Positions 21,353 through 34,102 are shown, counted from the first letter of the stretch. The stretch is DNA of 64,000 nt from Torymus aiolomorphi (GCA_036365515.1 CM070873.1:180434104-180498103); one strand, 5' to 3'. A program made the numbers and translations. Notes: generated from the sequence alone by a model not told the origin.

Positions 21353-22050
21353 ATGGAGAAGCGTTGGGGATACTGCGACGAGATCGCATTCTGTTCCATG
21401 GCACCTAGCGGTGCAGAGGTTCTCCTGGTGAAGTGTAAGTTGCAAAGTGCTTCTGGAGTATTAATGTGTACAGCTACCCTACGCTGCAAACAACATGGGG
21501 CAAACCTTAGTGAGAAATCTGTGATGTGCATAATTAAAGGCACTGATATCACCGACACTTCTGCGATGGATGAAAATGAACTGGCAGCGATTTCTTATCT
21601 CTTCTAATATCATGTGGCCAAACCCCTGGTGCCAATGAAGCTTCCCAATAACTGTCGTTGTCTTTTCAGCTGGTGAGTATACTTTCAATGTGATACTATC
21701 GGGATTGTTGCTTCAGCCACGTACTCTTCTTTCAGCAGAGGCAGAATGGATTATGAAGTTGTGTGTTGCACGCCTGGCTAGCCTCCAAGAGCATTTACAG
21801 GGCAATTGTGATTGTAACAGCTATCGTTTCAACTACTGTTTATTCTTATTCTTTTATACGCCATGCAATGAGTGATTCTAGTCCAACTAATCATTTTCTT
21901 TATACTACAGGTACGATATATAGCATATGAGAAAGATAAAAGTCAGCAAGGCCCAAGCGGATGCAAGAGGCGCCGTCAAGAGACCAACGTCACTACGCCT
22001 CAGGCAGCTGAACTCCTATTACCATCCTCTAATAATCGTTGGGGCCTATA
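21353..22050 (+). CDS. Gene-like exons of unknown function carried in the composite element
   Basis: An 84-residue frame (21353-21604; 'MEKRWGYCDEIAFCSMAPSG' onward, Cys-containing, acidic end 'TSAMDENELAAISYLF') is followed by two possible exons. One lies after 'tactcttctttcag' near 21733 and reads 'AEAEWIMKLCVARLASLQEH'. The other lies after 'ctttatactacag' near 21910 and reads 'VRYIAYEKDKSQQGPSGCKR', then a polybasic RRRQ, ending in TAG at about 22050. The splice sites and basic nuclear-signal-like end suggest a small nuclear protein, captured or encoded by the element. No family is recognised and the exon joins are not proven. Confidence 0.3.
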
Positions 22051-22499
22051 GAGAGCTTGCATGCTCTCTATCAACACTCTCATATTGCTAGGAAAATACA
22101 TTACAAGTAAGTCGTTGTGCCTAGAGAGTTGATTAAGCTACTCAGAGCCTTCCCTAAATCTGAGCTCTCTGTGTAGATTTTCTAGTCCACACTTCCGTAT
22201 TATATATGTCGACTCTAACTATATACACTTTCTTTATTGTAACAACATGTGATGTTACAACCTTTGCACTCCTAGCATTATTGTGTGTAAGGCTGTCCTA
22301 CGCTGTAAACAACACTAGTGAAGGCATTGCTGAAGAGGCTGTCCTAGTTGACAGTCTTTACTGTGATTGCGGACAGCTAATGGCTGTCTGCTATGTCACT
22401 TATATACTACAATACTGCAGGTATCGATTTTGTATCGATCTGCAATCAAATATTATGTTTATGATATTGCATGTTATAGTAAAATACTGTAGTAAATGA

Positions 22500-23655
22500 T
22501 AATTTGTTTAACAATTTATAATCAAAGATCGTTTTGCATGTGTACATTATTGCATGATTTTATTCAATACATAAACAGTAATTAATGATTTCTTTATCAA
22601 TTAATAATTATCATAATTTTGTATATTATGTATTCTGCAGCAATAGATCACTTCTTTATTGAGTTACAATAAAATATTTTTTATAACTAAATGTGCATGT
22701 TCTTTTATATGTAAATATGGTTTTATAATCTGCAATCAATTGTTGTAGAAATAATTTTGCATGGTTTTATTTAATATCGCAGTAATTGATTGCTTTATCG
22801 ATCTGCAATGAAAATTGTTTTTATGGTTCTGCATGTTGTAAACAACAGCAACAATTGATCATACCCTTATCAATTAACAACCAAGGACTGTTTTCCTAAT
22901 TTTCCATGATATTTTATGATCTGAAGCACACGATAATTTCTTTATTTTACAATCAAAAATAGCTATTATAATTTATTATGATTTAATCTGCAGTAATTCA
23001 TAATTTCTTTATAAATTTGCAATCATAGATCGTTTTCATAATGTTGCATGGTATCTATATAAGTATTTTTTATTTATCGTTCTATAATCAAATATTATTT
23101 TTATGATATTGCATGTTATCGTAAAATACTGCAGTAATCGATAATTTCTTTATAAATTTGCAATCATAGATCGTTTTCATAATGTTGCATGGTATTTATA
23201 TAAGTATTTTTTATTTATCGATCTATAATGAAATATTATGTTTACGATATTGCATGTTATCGTAAAATACTGCAGTAATTGATAGTTTCTTTATAAATTT
23301 GCAATCATAGATCGTTATCATAATGTTGCATGGTATCTATATAAGTATTTTTTATTTATCGATCTATAATCAAATATTATTTTTATGATATTGCATGTTA
23401 TCGTAAAATACTGCAGTAATTGATAAGTTCTTTATCAATTTGCAATCATAGATCGTTTTCATAATTTTGCATGGTATTTATATAAGTATTTTTTATTAAC
23501 GATCTATAATGAAATATTATGTTTACGATATTGTATGTTATCGTAAAATACTGCCAAAATTGATAATTTCTTTATCAATTTGCAATCATAGATTGTTTTT
23601 ATAATTTTGCATGGTATTTATATAAGTATTTTTTATTTATCGATCCGCAATCAAA
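22500..23655 (+). repeat. AT-rich ~141-bp tandem array
   Basis: Units marked by 'ttgcaatcatagatcgtt' at about 23017, 23158, 23300, 23442 and 23582, with degenerate earlier units from about 22500. Each has 'tataagtattttttattta', an ATCGAT-like site and 'gatattgcatgttatcgtaa'. Units are about 90 percent alike by eye. No coding potential. Confidence 0.85.
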
Positions 23656-23769
23656 TGAAATTGTTACAGCCCTTAATAATTTCTTCATCATTTATTATAA
23701 AAATAACGTATAACGTCTTATTCTCGCTAAATTTACTTATAAGAATTCTTATTTGAAAAAAATGTATAA

Positions 23770-24535
23770 ACTTGATGTCTCGTCGACGTTGTGGCCGCAA
23801 AAATAAAAGGGAGAGCAGTATGCTTCCCTGCGCATGCTGCGCGCGCGTCATGGGGGGAGGGCCAGCGCCACGCGTCCCCCTCCCCTCTCTGCGTCCCGTG
23901 GCGCGGAGAGAGCGGGCATTTCGGGGGGACTAGGCAGTCTACGCTGGAAGTCCAAGGAAGACGGACGTCAGTGGCCGGAGCTACGGAGGCCCTCTCCTGC
24001 TTTCATCGGCCCTTCATGTGTGTAGGTGTGTGTAAGTGGGTGCGGGCTGTTCCCGAATGTGTGTAAGGGCTGTTCCCTAACGAGGTGTGCGGGCTGATCC
24101 CGGGTATCGAAAGGAAAAGGGCTGTTCCCTTACCAAGGTGCGGGCTCCTCCCGTATGCATCTAGGGCTGTTCCCTCAGTTGCTTTCTCACCAAGGTGCGG
24201 GCTGCTCCCGTAGGCATCTAGGGCTGTTCCCTCAGTTGCTTCCTTACTGCACCAAAGATATTCGGAGCGCCGTTTGCGGGCTGCTCCCGCAAAGGTAAGT
24301 TGAATTTCCCTTTGGTGGGGGCCAACGGCCGTTCCTGTATAGTTGTTATTCGAATTTATCTTCATGTATTTGCGTTATTTATGATTGTAGCGACGGCTGT
24401 TAAGCCTGGCGCGTGCACATATATATTATGTAAGCTCTGTACTATGTAATTTTCCATATGCTTCAATAAAATGTTATTGCGAAGATTGCGTCTTGTTGTC
24501 GCATCAACCTCCTCCTTACCTTGGCACGCTACATC
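23770..24535 (+). repeat. LTR-like or exon-like block with GGGCTGTTCCC minisatellite
   Basis: GC-rich 5' half (23790-24300), then AT-rich text with 'cttcaataaaatgttattgc' (a polyadenylation-type signal) and an end '…ccttggcacgctaca'. The layout and the CA end suggest a solo LTR on the plus strand, but a matching TG start and target duplication could not be fixed. Between about 24065 and 24295 a short palindromic unit 'gggctgttccct' alternates with 'gtgcgggctgctcccgta' at least four times. Confidence 0.4.
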
Positions 24536-25020
24536 TGAATTCTGAGTCAGTTATAAAATGAACACTTGATATGAATATTTTCATAATTTTTTATGAAAAA
24601 AAATTATTGCTTATATTATGCGCTCAGAGAACAACATCTTCTGTTTAAATTCGAAACTACAATATTGTAACTGTTACATATTATATTTTAATACGGAAGA
24701 GTTTAGACGGCAAATCTCATATTGTAACTATTAAAATATCAATATTTACAGCAATACATTGATATTAAAAGAACACGGTGACTTAACTATTACAATGCGT
24801 ATATATCGAAATATTTAAATATACGCATGTTAATAGTAACGAATGTTACGAGGCCATGTTATTATTAAAAAAATGTTCTCAGTGTACGCCATCTGTGAGT
24901 GTTCTTGGAACTAAAAGTTCTACGCATAGATTAAGTATAGCTTCAGCGCCATCTACTGTTTAATATACAGTAGTTGGCACCCACCTACATTAACGACTGA
25001 ACCAAACACAATTTTTGTTG
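24535..25020. other. AT-rich interior of the composite element
   Basis: No gene. Contains the self-complementary 'cgtatatatcgaaatatttaaatatacg' region near 24798-24826 and 'cagcgccatctactgtttaa' with 'atacagtagttgg' at about 24943-24976, fragments commonly seen near transposon ends. Confidence 0.3.
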
Positions 25021-25374
25021 AGTATCACATGGCCTTTTACACAATTTTTCAATTTTTAAAAATTGATACATGATATCTCACTTGAGATCTCACATGATAT
25101 ATCACCTGAGAAATCACCTGAGATCTCATATATCAAATTTTAAAAATTGAAAAATTGTGTAAAATGCTTTTAAACATGTATTTTTGAGCTCATCTGGGGG
25201 GTAAAACATCCTAAAATGCGATTCCCAATACTGAAGAAGCTGATTTTTAATTAACGTAAGTTTTCTGCAGCATCTGGAGCAGAATCTCAGGTGAAATTTT
25301 GGTGTGAGATTTTACATGTGATCTCACCTGAGAAATCACCTGAGATCTCACCTGAGATTTTTCAATAGGGAGAT

Positions 25375-25640
25375 TAATGAAAAACTTTAATGTGGAATTG
25401 ATTGATCCTGTAAAAGTATTTGAAGATAATACAGGAGCGATAAATATAGCGAATTATGGAAACTTTACTAAAAACTCGAAGCATATAGAAATACATTATC
25501 ACTATGTTCATGAAAGCGTGAAAGAAAACGAAATTGTAATAATTAAAATTGATTCGAATGATAATGTTGCGGATATCTTTACAAAAGCGTTGTGTAAAGA
25601 TAAATTTGAAAAGTTTAGAGAATTATTGAATATCATGTAA
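25375..25640 (+). pseudogene. C-terminal part of copia RNase H
   Basis: After the 11.8-kb insertion the copia frame resumes with 'NFNVELIDPVKVFEDNTGAI', then 'TKNSKHIEIHYHYVHE' and 'DNVADIFTKALCKDKF', the standard end of copia Pol, and a TAA at about 25638. In the family the corresponding motifs are E-D-N and K-H-I-D-v-R-Y-H-f. A purine-rich 'aaggaggcg' directly before the 3' LTR at 25677 is the polypurine tract. Confidence 0.9.
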
Positions 25641-25676
25641 TAAATTAAAAGTGTACAATATATATGTAAGGAGGCG

Positions 25677-26014
25677 TGTTGAAAATAGTATACATCTATA
25701 TTGTACGCATGAATATAGACAATAGGTATGTGTGAGCGCTCGACTGTATCGAGAGCGCACAAGTCGTATGAGCCCGAAAGTAAACATGTCTCCCCTTCCT
25801 AGTGTGTGCGTGAGCAAGCATCGAAGTCGAGAGGCAGCGAACGATACGCTGCTCTCTCTCTCTCTCTCTACTGCCGTACGCCGAACGGAAAGCACCTTGC
25901 GCTAGGCGCTATGAAGCGCCCGTCTTATTTTATACTTAAGCCTAAATAAATAAGTCATTCTTTTATACCTTAAATGTGTCTGTACATCATTAATAATAAT
26001 ACCACACCTCAACA
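25677..26014 (+). mobile_element. 3' LTR of the copia-like element
   Basis: 338 bp, TGTTGAAAATAG to CACCTCAACA, followed by the ATAAT target duplication. Differs from the 5' LTR by a longer CT run (about 25852-25868), a small deletion in 'tgtctccccttcc' and several substitutions. Confidence 0.92.
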
Positions 26015-26019
26015 ATAAT

Positions 26020-26710
26020 AAAAGAAAATTGCAAATAGCTATTGTACGGGTCTCAATACCGATCTTTTTCATCAGTTAATTTCTGTTTTCCTTAATTTTA
26101 AACAGTTTTCTCCTGATATTTTCAGATATCAACAGTTTTATGCATTTATTTTTTTCCACTATGGTTTTAATTTTGTGAAACAATATACTTAAAAATAACA
26201 TTTCGCATAGGAAAATATTATTATAAAAATAGTAAATATTTACACATTAAATTATTAGAAATGATTTTTTATTAATAATGCATTTTCACTGGAAGGCTTT
26301 TTCAGTATTGCTGTCTGTTTCACTCTCGCGAAGTATTACATGGAAATATAATTTCATTGAACATATGATTATTATTTTTTCAATTTTATTTGTTCAATAA
26401 TCATAGCTCACTGTGATTTTATTTCATTATTGTATTTCATTTATATAAAAGATGAGATTTATATTTGCTCGCATACTTCATACCTATATATCAGATAATT
26501 TCCCTTCAACTCACGTACCAAACCGTTTGTTTGTAACGTTTGACTTAGCTACTTTTAAAGTTTACTCGAGATTGCAATGTAAGTTATATTTTGCTTCCTC
26601 ACTGAGGAAGCTTTGTGATAGTAAAAAAAAATTTTTTTTAAATATATGTTAGAAATCTTTTTTGAGTTATTTTATATCAATTTCCAATATTTTTTCGAAA
26701 TTTTTCAAAA
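26020..26710. other. AT-rich DNA right of the copia insertion
   Basis: No supported gene. By position it continues the sequence left of the copia element. Confidence 0.35.
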
Positions 26711-26716
26711 ATATCT

Positions 26717-26922
<206 letters not shown>

Positions 26923-27825
26923 TATAACTTTTGATCTAGTGAACGGATTTTAATCTAATTAGGCTCATTTTTTTTTGTTTTTTTTTGTACTATAGCCGCT
27001 AAGAAAACCTTTTTTTTGTCGATGTGCTTTTTTTTTTTGGTGATTTTTCGATTTTCAGAAATCATTTTTTCACGATATTCTTTTTAATAGAATCAATTTA
27101 ATGTATTCTCTATAAATGCATATGAAAGAGCATAAAATTTTATATCTTTTCACGCAAGAAATTTTTAATTAGCTATAGTCATTTTTTTTTTTATACACGG
27201 AAAGGTGTGTTTTTTTAGAAAAATCATATCTTAGAAACTAATGATCAAAGCAACTTAAAAAAATTCATGGTTATCGCTAATAAGCTGAAATATATCTCAT
27301 AAAATTTTTGAAATATTTTATTAACTATTTTTTGAAAAAATCTTTTTCCTATGGCCCACAATAACTGGAGTAAAAATGAATGAATCGATTTGAAATTTTG
27401 TAATCAGGTAGTATTCTTATATACCTTGGATGAGTTCTTTGGGCTGTTAAATAAAAACAGTAGTTTTAGAGAATTTTAAGATTTTTTTTTGGAAATGTTT
27501 TTGATTGCGTATATTCGAGGAACGGCTCGGTCTTTTAAGGCCTGGAACGGCTTATTTTCTTCGTTTTTTAATCAAGTTTTGACACGTAAAATAATTAAAA
27601 AGTTTTCTCTATTTATTTATTTTTAAAATCATTTTTTTAATATACAGGGTTTAAGTCGATGTCTTAATTTTCCCGTCTATTCTTAATTTCTTAATATTCA
27701 TAATTCTCATATAAAAAAAATTTTTATTTATTCTTAATAAACCATTTTCACAGTTTTCACTTGAATGTTAGTATCATGTTGTTAAAAAATCTGCAGGTGT
27801 GTGTGTGTCTATGTGTGCGCGTGTG

Positions 27826-27867
<42 letters not shown>

Positions 27868-28053
27868 TATACGCGTAGATTTCAGGATCTAACGAAAGGA
27901 TTTTTATATAATTGGGCTCATTTTTTTTGTAGGATGTGAAAGAAAAACCTTTTTTGTTTCATTTATCCTTTTTTCAGTGGTGATTTTTCGATTTTTAGAA
28001 AAAAAATTTTCGTGTTTTTTTTGTACAATAGTCAATACATTGACTATTCCATT

Positions 28054-31000
28054 CCAAATCCATTTCAAATCAGGTGGACCGCGTATGCCTATGTCACCGA
28101 TCATTTTGGAATTAAAGTATTCATGTTTTTCTCCAAAAATTATTTGACCCGTATATTTTTATTTTTTTGTTGCATCAAAATTTCATGCGTTCAGCAATGG
28201 CAAAAAATTCCGAGAAAAACCTTACTTAGAAAAAAATTTTTTCAATGTAATTTTCAAACCGCTACTGCTTCACCAGTTTTTTAAGCTTTTTAGCGAGTAA
28301 CACATAATTTCACTAAGGTTTGAGCCCTCTTTCACGTTCTTTATGTTATTTAAAAAAAAATAAAAAATGCACGAGTTATGTACTTTTTACTCAAAAATGC
28401 ACTTTTTAGAAAAGTGCATTTTTCTCAAAAACGCCATTTTTTTTTTGCTCAATTTTTTTTTGTCCTGATAGAGGACCTAAATACCTATCTAGACGTATTT
28501 GTGAAATTCCCGACCCGTGCCCAGGAATAACGATCATTAATGAGATAATACACAAACAAATTTTTCACGCTTAACCCTTACATATATTCAATGGTATAAC
28601 AGTCAATATAAAGCTCTTTCTTCTTTGTGCGTAAGCAATATACAAGTACACATAGTATCTGTTGTATTTTTTATTTTTGTCTTTTAGATTTTTTATTTTT
28701 ATATCTACCTTTCTTTTTCTGCTTCATTGTTCTTACTTCAGTAAGGGGACAATCAGCGGTCTTAGCTGTTAAACAATGTACTTTATCATTGCACGTTTCT
28801 TTAATCCATAAATGAGTTTTTTGAATTCCAGGATATTTAGGAGTAGCAAGCCAATCAACATTTTTTACTTTTCTAAACTCTTCTACGTCAACGTCTTGTA
28901 AATGTATTATTTTAATTGCATCTGTATATTTTTGAACGTGCTCTACAAAATCATTAGCATTTTGAATGGATTTTTCATGGGGACCTCGAAGATTATGCGA
29001 AGTAGCATAATGCTTTATAAGTCCACCCACACCATCTACAGCTCCTTTGCCGTGCCGAGTAGCAGAGAACAACCATTTTATATCAAATGGTGCTCGTTTT
29101 ATTTCGTATAATTGAAAGCGATTTTTAAAGTGACTAGCGACGCCATCTGATACAATGGTAATTTTTTTTATTGAATCACGACAATTGTCTTTCAAGTAGA
29201 TTATAATGTTTTCTATTGCTAGCAAAGCATACGCTGAATCATGTTTTCGGTCATCACTTATGAGTGCGAAACTTTGTGTCGAATCCCCTTGATAAGATAC
29301 TGCTGTGAAAATAGAAATTTGATCATTAACCCAATGATTTCCTTGAACAGCTTTATTATGAATTACAGCCCAGTTTTCAGCGAAGTCTATTTGAAGAACT
29401 AAATGATGTGGGTCTTTTTTAGCATTTTCTCTTTCTGCTTTTATAGCTTTGCGTTGTATATTTTTTACATACATGTGAGTACTAATCTTCATGGTCCAAA
29501 CCGAAAGTTCCTCTTTAAAAGCAGAAATTGGCACTGTTTTTTTAATCAATTCTACATCTTGCAGTTTTAGAACATGAAACGTAATTCCGTTACTGCCTGG
29601 ACAAATTTTACATTCCTGCAAATAACATAAATCAGATGGCTCAGAACACTTGGTTGCGTTTATTATTTCTGACCGAAGTTCATCCAACTCTGTAATGTTA
29701 CTTCCTCTGAAATTAATCAAGCTCGTAAGAAATAAATCATAATTTGCGCAATAGATACAGCACAAACTTCTTTGATGGGGCTAAGTAAAACATATTTTGG
29801 TCGCAAACTATAAAACTTCAATTTACCAATTTTTAATTCCGGATAATCATTTTTGAATGATTTATACGTTGCTTTCAGACTTTGAGTAAGAAAACGTTTA
29901 ACTTTCTTCTCTTTTTTATCATTTATTTTAACGGTAATAACGTCACTCTTATTAGGACTCTGTCTTGAACAATTAAAATCGTCATTTATATAATATTACA
30001 TAACAATTTGTTCGGTCCTTTCGTCAATTAGATGGCCTGTGTACGCTTCTGGTTCTGAATAAAATCCCTTTTCTGGTGCAAGACTTTTCGCTCTTTCTAT
30101 CATGTACAATGTTATGTCTGGAAATAAAGATAAAATTTCATTTTTCGTTAAGGATGAGGGTAGCAAAGTCAGAATTTTTACTTTTTCTGATACCGTAGAA
30201 AACTTTTGCAAGGCTAAACCAACATTTTGTACCCATTCTGTACAACGGCATGCATTTGATTCGTTTGCTTTTATAGAAATGTCATAAACATTATTCAACT
30301 TCACATCCAGGGCATTAGACAATGTTGAAAGTATATTTTTCGTTTTCTTTCTTACGTAATTTTCAATTGATTTTTCACGTATAAGATTTTTCCTCTTAAG
30401 AGGCGATACACATCCTGAGAAAAATGTACTTATTTTATTATTAAATTCTTCCACGAGTTCTGGAGTACTTGGCAAAAAATCTTTATCTCTATCGATTCCG
30501 TTGTCGATAAAAGTATCATCCGTTGAAAATTCATTGTCAGTGCTAGTCACCAATTCTAAAGCATGCTCGTAACAACATCTACACAGATATGTAGAGGGGG
30601 TCAAAGGTAAATCAGGATAGAGAAGGTTCAATGGATGAGCAAGATTCTCAAGTTGTTTAAAACGCATGGAATTAGGTTCGTAAAAAATTTTGTTGTGCTT
30701 ATTTAAAAAATCTGCACATTTGATTCTCTTCGTTGAATAATTTTGAGACATCGTAGTTAAGTTAATCAGGTGAAATATATCATAATTTTTAAAAATATGA
30801 TAGTTTTAAAAAATACTGGAGGTGTACTTATAGCAGACACCGAACTTTTCTTGGTACATAAAAGATCTAACGATAGCCATCTAGCGGACCAATGTATAAG
30901 TACATAAACTCATACGTGTACATATATGTATTACTTAACTACTAAAAACAAAGGTAGTTATAAAAATAAAAAATCTAAAAGACAAAAATAAAAAATACAA

Positions 31001-31609
31001 CAGATACTATGTGTACTTGTATATTGCTTACGCACAAAGATAAAAACCTTTATATTGACTGTTATACCATTGACTATATGTAAGGGTTAAGCGTGAAAAA
31101 TTTGTTTGTGTATTCTCTCATTAATGATCGCTATTCCTGGGCACGGGTCGGGAATTTCACAAATACGTCTAGAGAGGTATTTAGGTCCTCTATCAGGACA
31201 AAAAAAATTGAGCAAAAAAAAAATGGCGTTTTTGAGAAAAATGCACTTTTCTAAAAAGTGCAATTTTCAGTAAAAAGTACATAACTCATGCATTTTTTAT
31301 TTTTTTTTTTAAATAACATAAAGAACGTGAAAGAGGGCTCAAACCTTAGTGAAATTATGTGTTACACGCTAAAAAGCTTAAAAAAACTGGTGAAGCAGTA
31401 GCGGTTTGAAAATTACATTGAAAAATTTTTTTTCTAAGTAAGGTTTTTCTCGGAATTTTTTGCCATTGCTGAACGCATAAAACTTTGATGCAACAAAAAA
31501 ATAAAAATATACGGGTCAAATAATTTTTGGAGAAGAACATGAATACTTTAATTCCAAAATGATTGGTGACATAGGCATACGCGGTCCACCTGATTTGAAA
31601 TGGATTCGG
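28054..31609 (-). mobile_element. 3.56-kb DNA transposon with ~650-bp TIRs and a DDE-like transposase
   Basis: The arms 28054-28707 and about 30954-31609 are inverted copies, starting 'ccaaatccatttcaaatcag' and its complement with one change. CCAT lies next to both ends (left with one extra T), consistent with a 4-bp target duplication, and the interrupted repeat is known from its sister copy at 26922-27650. The single gene lies on the minus strand. Its last ~12 codons and stop are inside the left arm. Confidence 0.85.
28671..30751 (-). pseudogene. DDE-like transposase of an arthropod/cnidarian family, nearly intact
   Basis: The N-terminal frame (30751-29996, 251 aa) holds a Cys pair motif 'YLCRCCYEHAL' and later 'NACRCTEWVQ'. 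It ends at a TAA near 29996, after which coding text continues in a shifted frame ('SLKATYKSFKNDYPELKIGK'). A further shift near 29760 leads to the C-terminal frame (29765-28671, 364 aa). That part carries 'LQIDFAENWAV', 'SQSFALISDDRKHDS'-type text ('FALISDDRKHDSAYA'), 'TIVSDGVASHFKNRF' and 'SATRHGKGAVDGVGGLIKH', then a Lys-rich tail. The Asp residues in DFAEN and SDG are likely catalytic. It is homologous, motif by motif, to the broken gene at 52283-57392. Superfamily is unverified; the 4-bp duplications and long TIRs would suit Sola-like elements. Confidence 0.72.
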
Positions 31610-32189
31610 CCATGTAATGAATTATCTGTAAATGCATCTGAAAGAGCATAATATTTCTTAATTATCTACGCTTATACAACTAGATCAGCTATCGTCATTC
31701 TTTTGTTATACAGGAAAAGTGTGTTTTTTGAAAAAAATCTTATCTTGGAAAACAAAGATCAAAGTGACTTTAAAAAATTCGTCGTTACAGCAAACTACCC
31801 AAAATATATCTCATAAAATTTTTTAATTAATTTATTAACTAGTTTTCGAGAAAAAAATTATTTTCTGAAAAAACAACGTTTACTATGTGCCACAATAACT
31901 GCAGCAAAAGTGAATGAATCGATTTGAAATTTTGTAATCAGGTAGTGTTTTTATATATCTTGGATGAGTTCGTTGGGCAGATAATAAAAATCAGTGGTTT
32001 TAGAGAATTTTAAGATTTTTTATTTTAGAAAAATTTTTGATCGTTTATATTTGGAGAACGGTTCAGTCTTTTAAGGTCTGCAACTTCTTATTTTCTTTGT
32101 TTTTTAACTAAGTTTTGATAAATAAAATAATTAAAAGTTTCTCCTTATTACTTTATTTTTATAACGATTTTTATAATATACTGGGTTTA

Positions 32190-33246
32190 AGTTGATACAA
32201 TAATTTTGAGAAAATTAATGCTAAAAATTAATAAAAAATTTTAAATTGATAAAGATTGTAAAGAAATTTAAACAAAAAAAATAATAATTAAAAAATTCAA
32301 AAGAAGGAACCCAAAATTAAGTTTGCGGAAGCTACGTGCCAATCTATTGGCAGCGGTTTTTCATTATTCGTCAATTTTATATATTAATATTTTTAATAAC
32401 ATAGTTTTTAAGCTAAATCAAAAAACGTATAATTAGAAAGTGTATTTCTTAAAAAGATTGAGTTCTATTTTTCTTTTAAATAATAACATTGCAATACGGA
32501 GATTAAAAATAAACTAAATATTAACAAAAATGATCTTTTTTACGTTAAATGCAATACGACTACATTTTAACAAGAATTTGATATTTAAAAAATAATATAA
32601 TTAACGTATATTATTACAGTATGGGTACAGTATTGGTACAGTATTCGTACAGTATTGGTACAGTATTATACAGTAATTCACACTATACTTTTAAAAAATC
32701 ATCAATAATAAAAATATTTTTAGCGACTTTAAATATAACTTCTTATACATATTTTATAATTAATTTGTAATGAATAATATTAATATAAATTGTAATAATT
32801 ATAATTATTAATTTAATAGCATATATAATAATTAAAAAATATTAAAAGTAGATTAATACAGCTTCAATCAAGTTTTTTAAATTTTTAAAATCTCTAAACA
32901 TTGTCAAATAATCTTACTGCAACTGATTATTTTATAACGATAAATATATAATAAATAAAATAAATATCTATGTGATAATAATTAATGATAAATAATTAAA
33001 TTACTCTTATTAAAGTCCGATTATTTTCATTTTAAATCCATTAAACGTCATTTTCTATTATTTATTTAAATTATTCAGGGTCTTCGGTGATTATTAGTGA
33101 ATTAGTACATGTAATGGTTTGAGCCAGTGGAAGTAATTGAATTCAATTTTCGAAATTGGGATTTATTATACATAAATAAAAATACGTGTATCTTTTTGTT
33201 TCCAGAAATTAGCATTTGGTAAAAAAAGGATAGTAAATGCTCTCTT
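32190..33246. other. AT-rich DNA without recognised features
   Basis: No gene. A short tandem 'cagtattggtacagtattcgta' type repeat ('acagtattggta') lies at about 32620-32675. Confidence 0.4.
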
Positions 33247-34102
33247 CCCACATAGCACGAAATATTGCTGAAATGTTTCTACAAGGTTTCATGAAAGGTT
33301 TGCAACCTTGCTGAAATATTTCACAGAAGTGTTTCAGAAATGTTTTTATGTCCGTACCTCTTTTCGTTCAGTAATGTTTCATGAAATATTTCTGTAAAGT
33401 TTCGTGAAAACTTGTAAGAAATGTTTCTGAAATATTGCAGAAAAGTTTCACGAATAGTTTGAATAATCTACAAACCTGACATGAAATATTTCAGAAATGT
33501 TGCGATTTTATTTATCGTAATATTACTGTAAACCTTTCAGAAATATTTCACAAAAAGATTTTAGAAATATTTTTATGTCCGAATCATTTTCGTTCACCAA
33601 TATTTCATGAAATATTTCTGTAAAGTTTCGTGAAAACTTGTGCGAAATGTTTCTGAAATATTGCAGGAATCTTTTACAAAGTATTTGTATAATCAGTAAA
33701 CTTGCCATGAAATATTTCCGCAATATTTCATGAAATATTTGTGCAAAGTTTCTTGAAACCTTTTACGAAATGTTTCTGAAATATTTCAGAAAAATTACAA
33801 AAAGAATAGTAAGTACATCTTCTACTTTTTAGAAAGTTTGTAGAAACCTTTCATGAAAGTTTTCTGGAATATCGACAAATTGTTGGCAGAAAGCTTTCAG
33901 AAAAGATTTTAAGTAATTATTCAAGAAAACTTTCTGAAATCTTTCAGAACCTTTTTTCAAGTTCTTGAAAGAAGTAACCTTGAAGCTATGATATATTACA
34001 ATTCTCTATAAGTATTTACAATTTTCGCATATTTTTCACAACTTAATTTCTACATTTAATCGCATTGTTATAATTGCATAAAATATTTTACATAAAAATT
34101 TT

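Larger units (their letters stand above)
13571..25370. mobile_element. 11.8-kb TIR-bounded composite element inside copia RNase H
   Basis: The ends match as inverted repeats, CCCTACTGAAAAATCTCAGG against CCCTATTGAAAAATCTCAGG. The pairing continues over about 220 bp ('gctgcagaaaac', 'cagcttcttcagtattggga', 'gagctcaaaaatac'), down to 'ccatgtgacactcaa' on the left and 'ttgagtatcacatgg' on the right. The copia frame stops at the left end and resumes at the right end. AG lies on both sides (13569-13570 and 25371-25372), a possible 2-bp duplication. The outer arms repeat 'tctcaggtga' many times. Inside are a hairpin satellite, a Transib-like element, gene-like exons, a 141-bp array and an LTR-like block. 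No transposase is recognised. Confidence 0.75.
8377..26014 (+). mobile_element. Copia-like LTR retrotransposon, non-autonomous and enlarged by nested insertions
   Basis: Two near-identical LTRs (8377-8713 and 25677-26014) in direct orientation are flanked by the same 5 bp, ATAAT (8372-8376 and 26015-26019), proving a single insertion. Internal order is primer site, gag, protease, reverse transcriptase and RNase H, the copia order apart from a missing integrase. Two later insertions (10719-12634 and 13571-25370) account for about 13.7 kb. Without them the element is about 3.9 kb. It is dead in cis: gag stop, lost zinc-knuckle residues, Glu at the protease active site, missing integrase and a stop in the reverse transcriptase. 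Confidence 0.9.
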
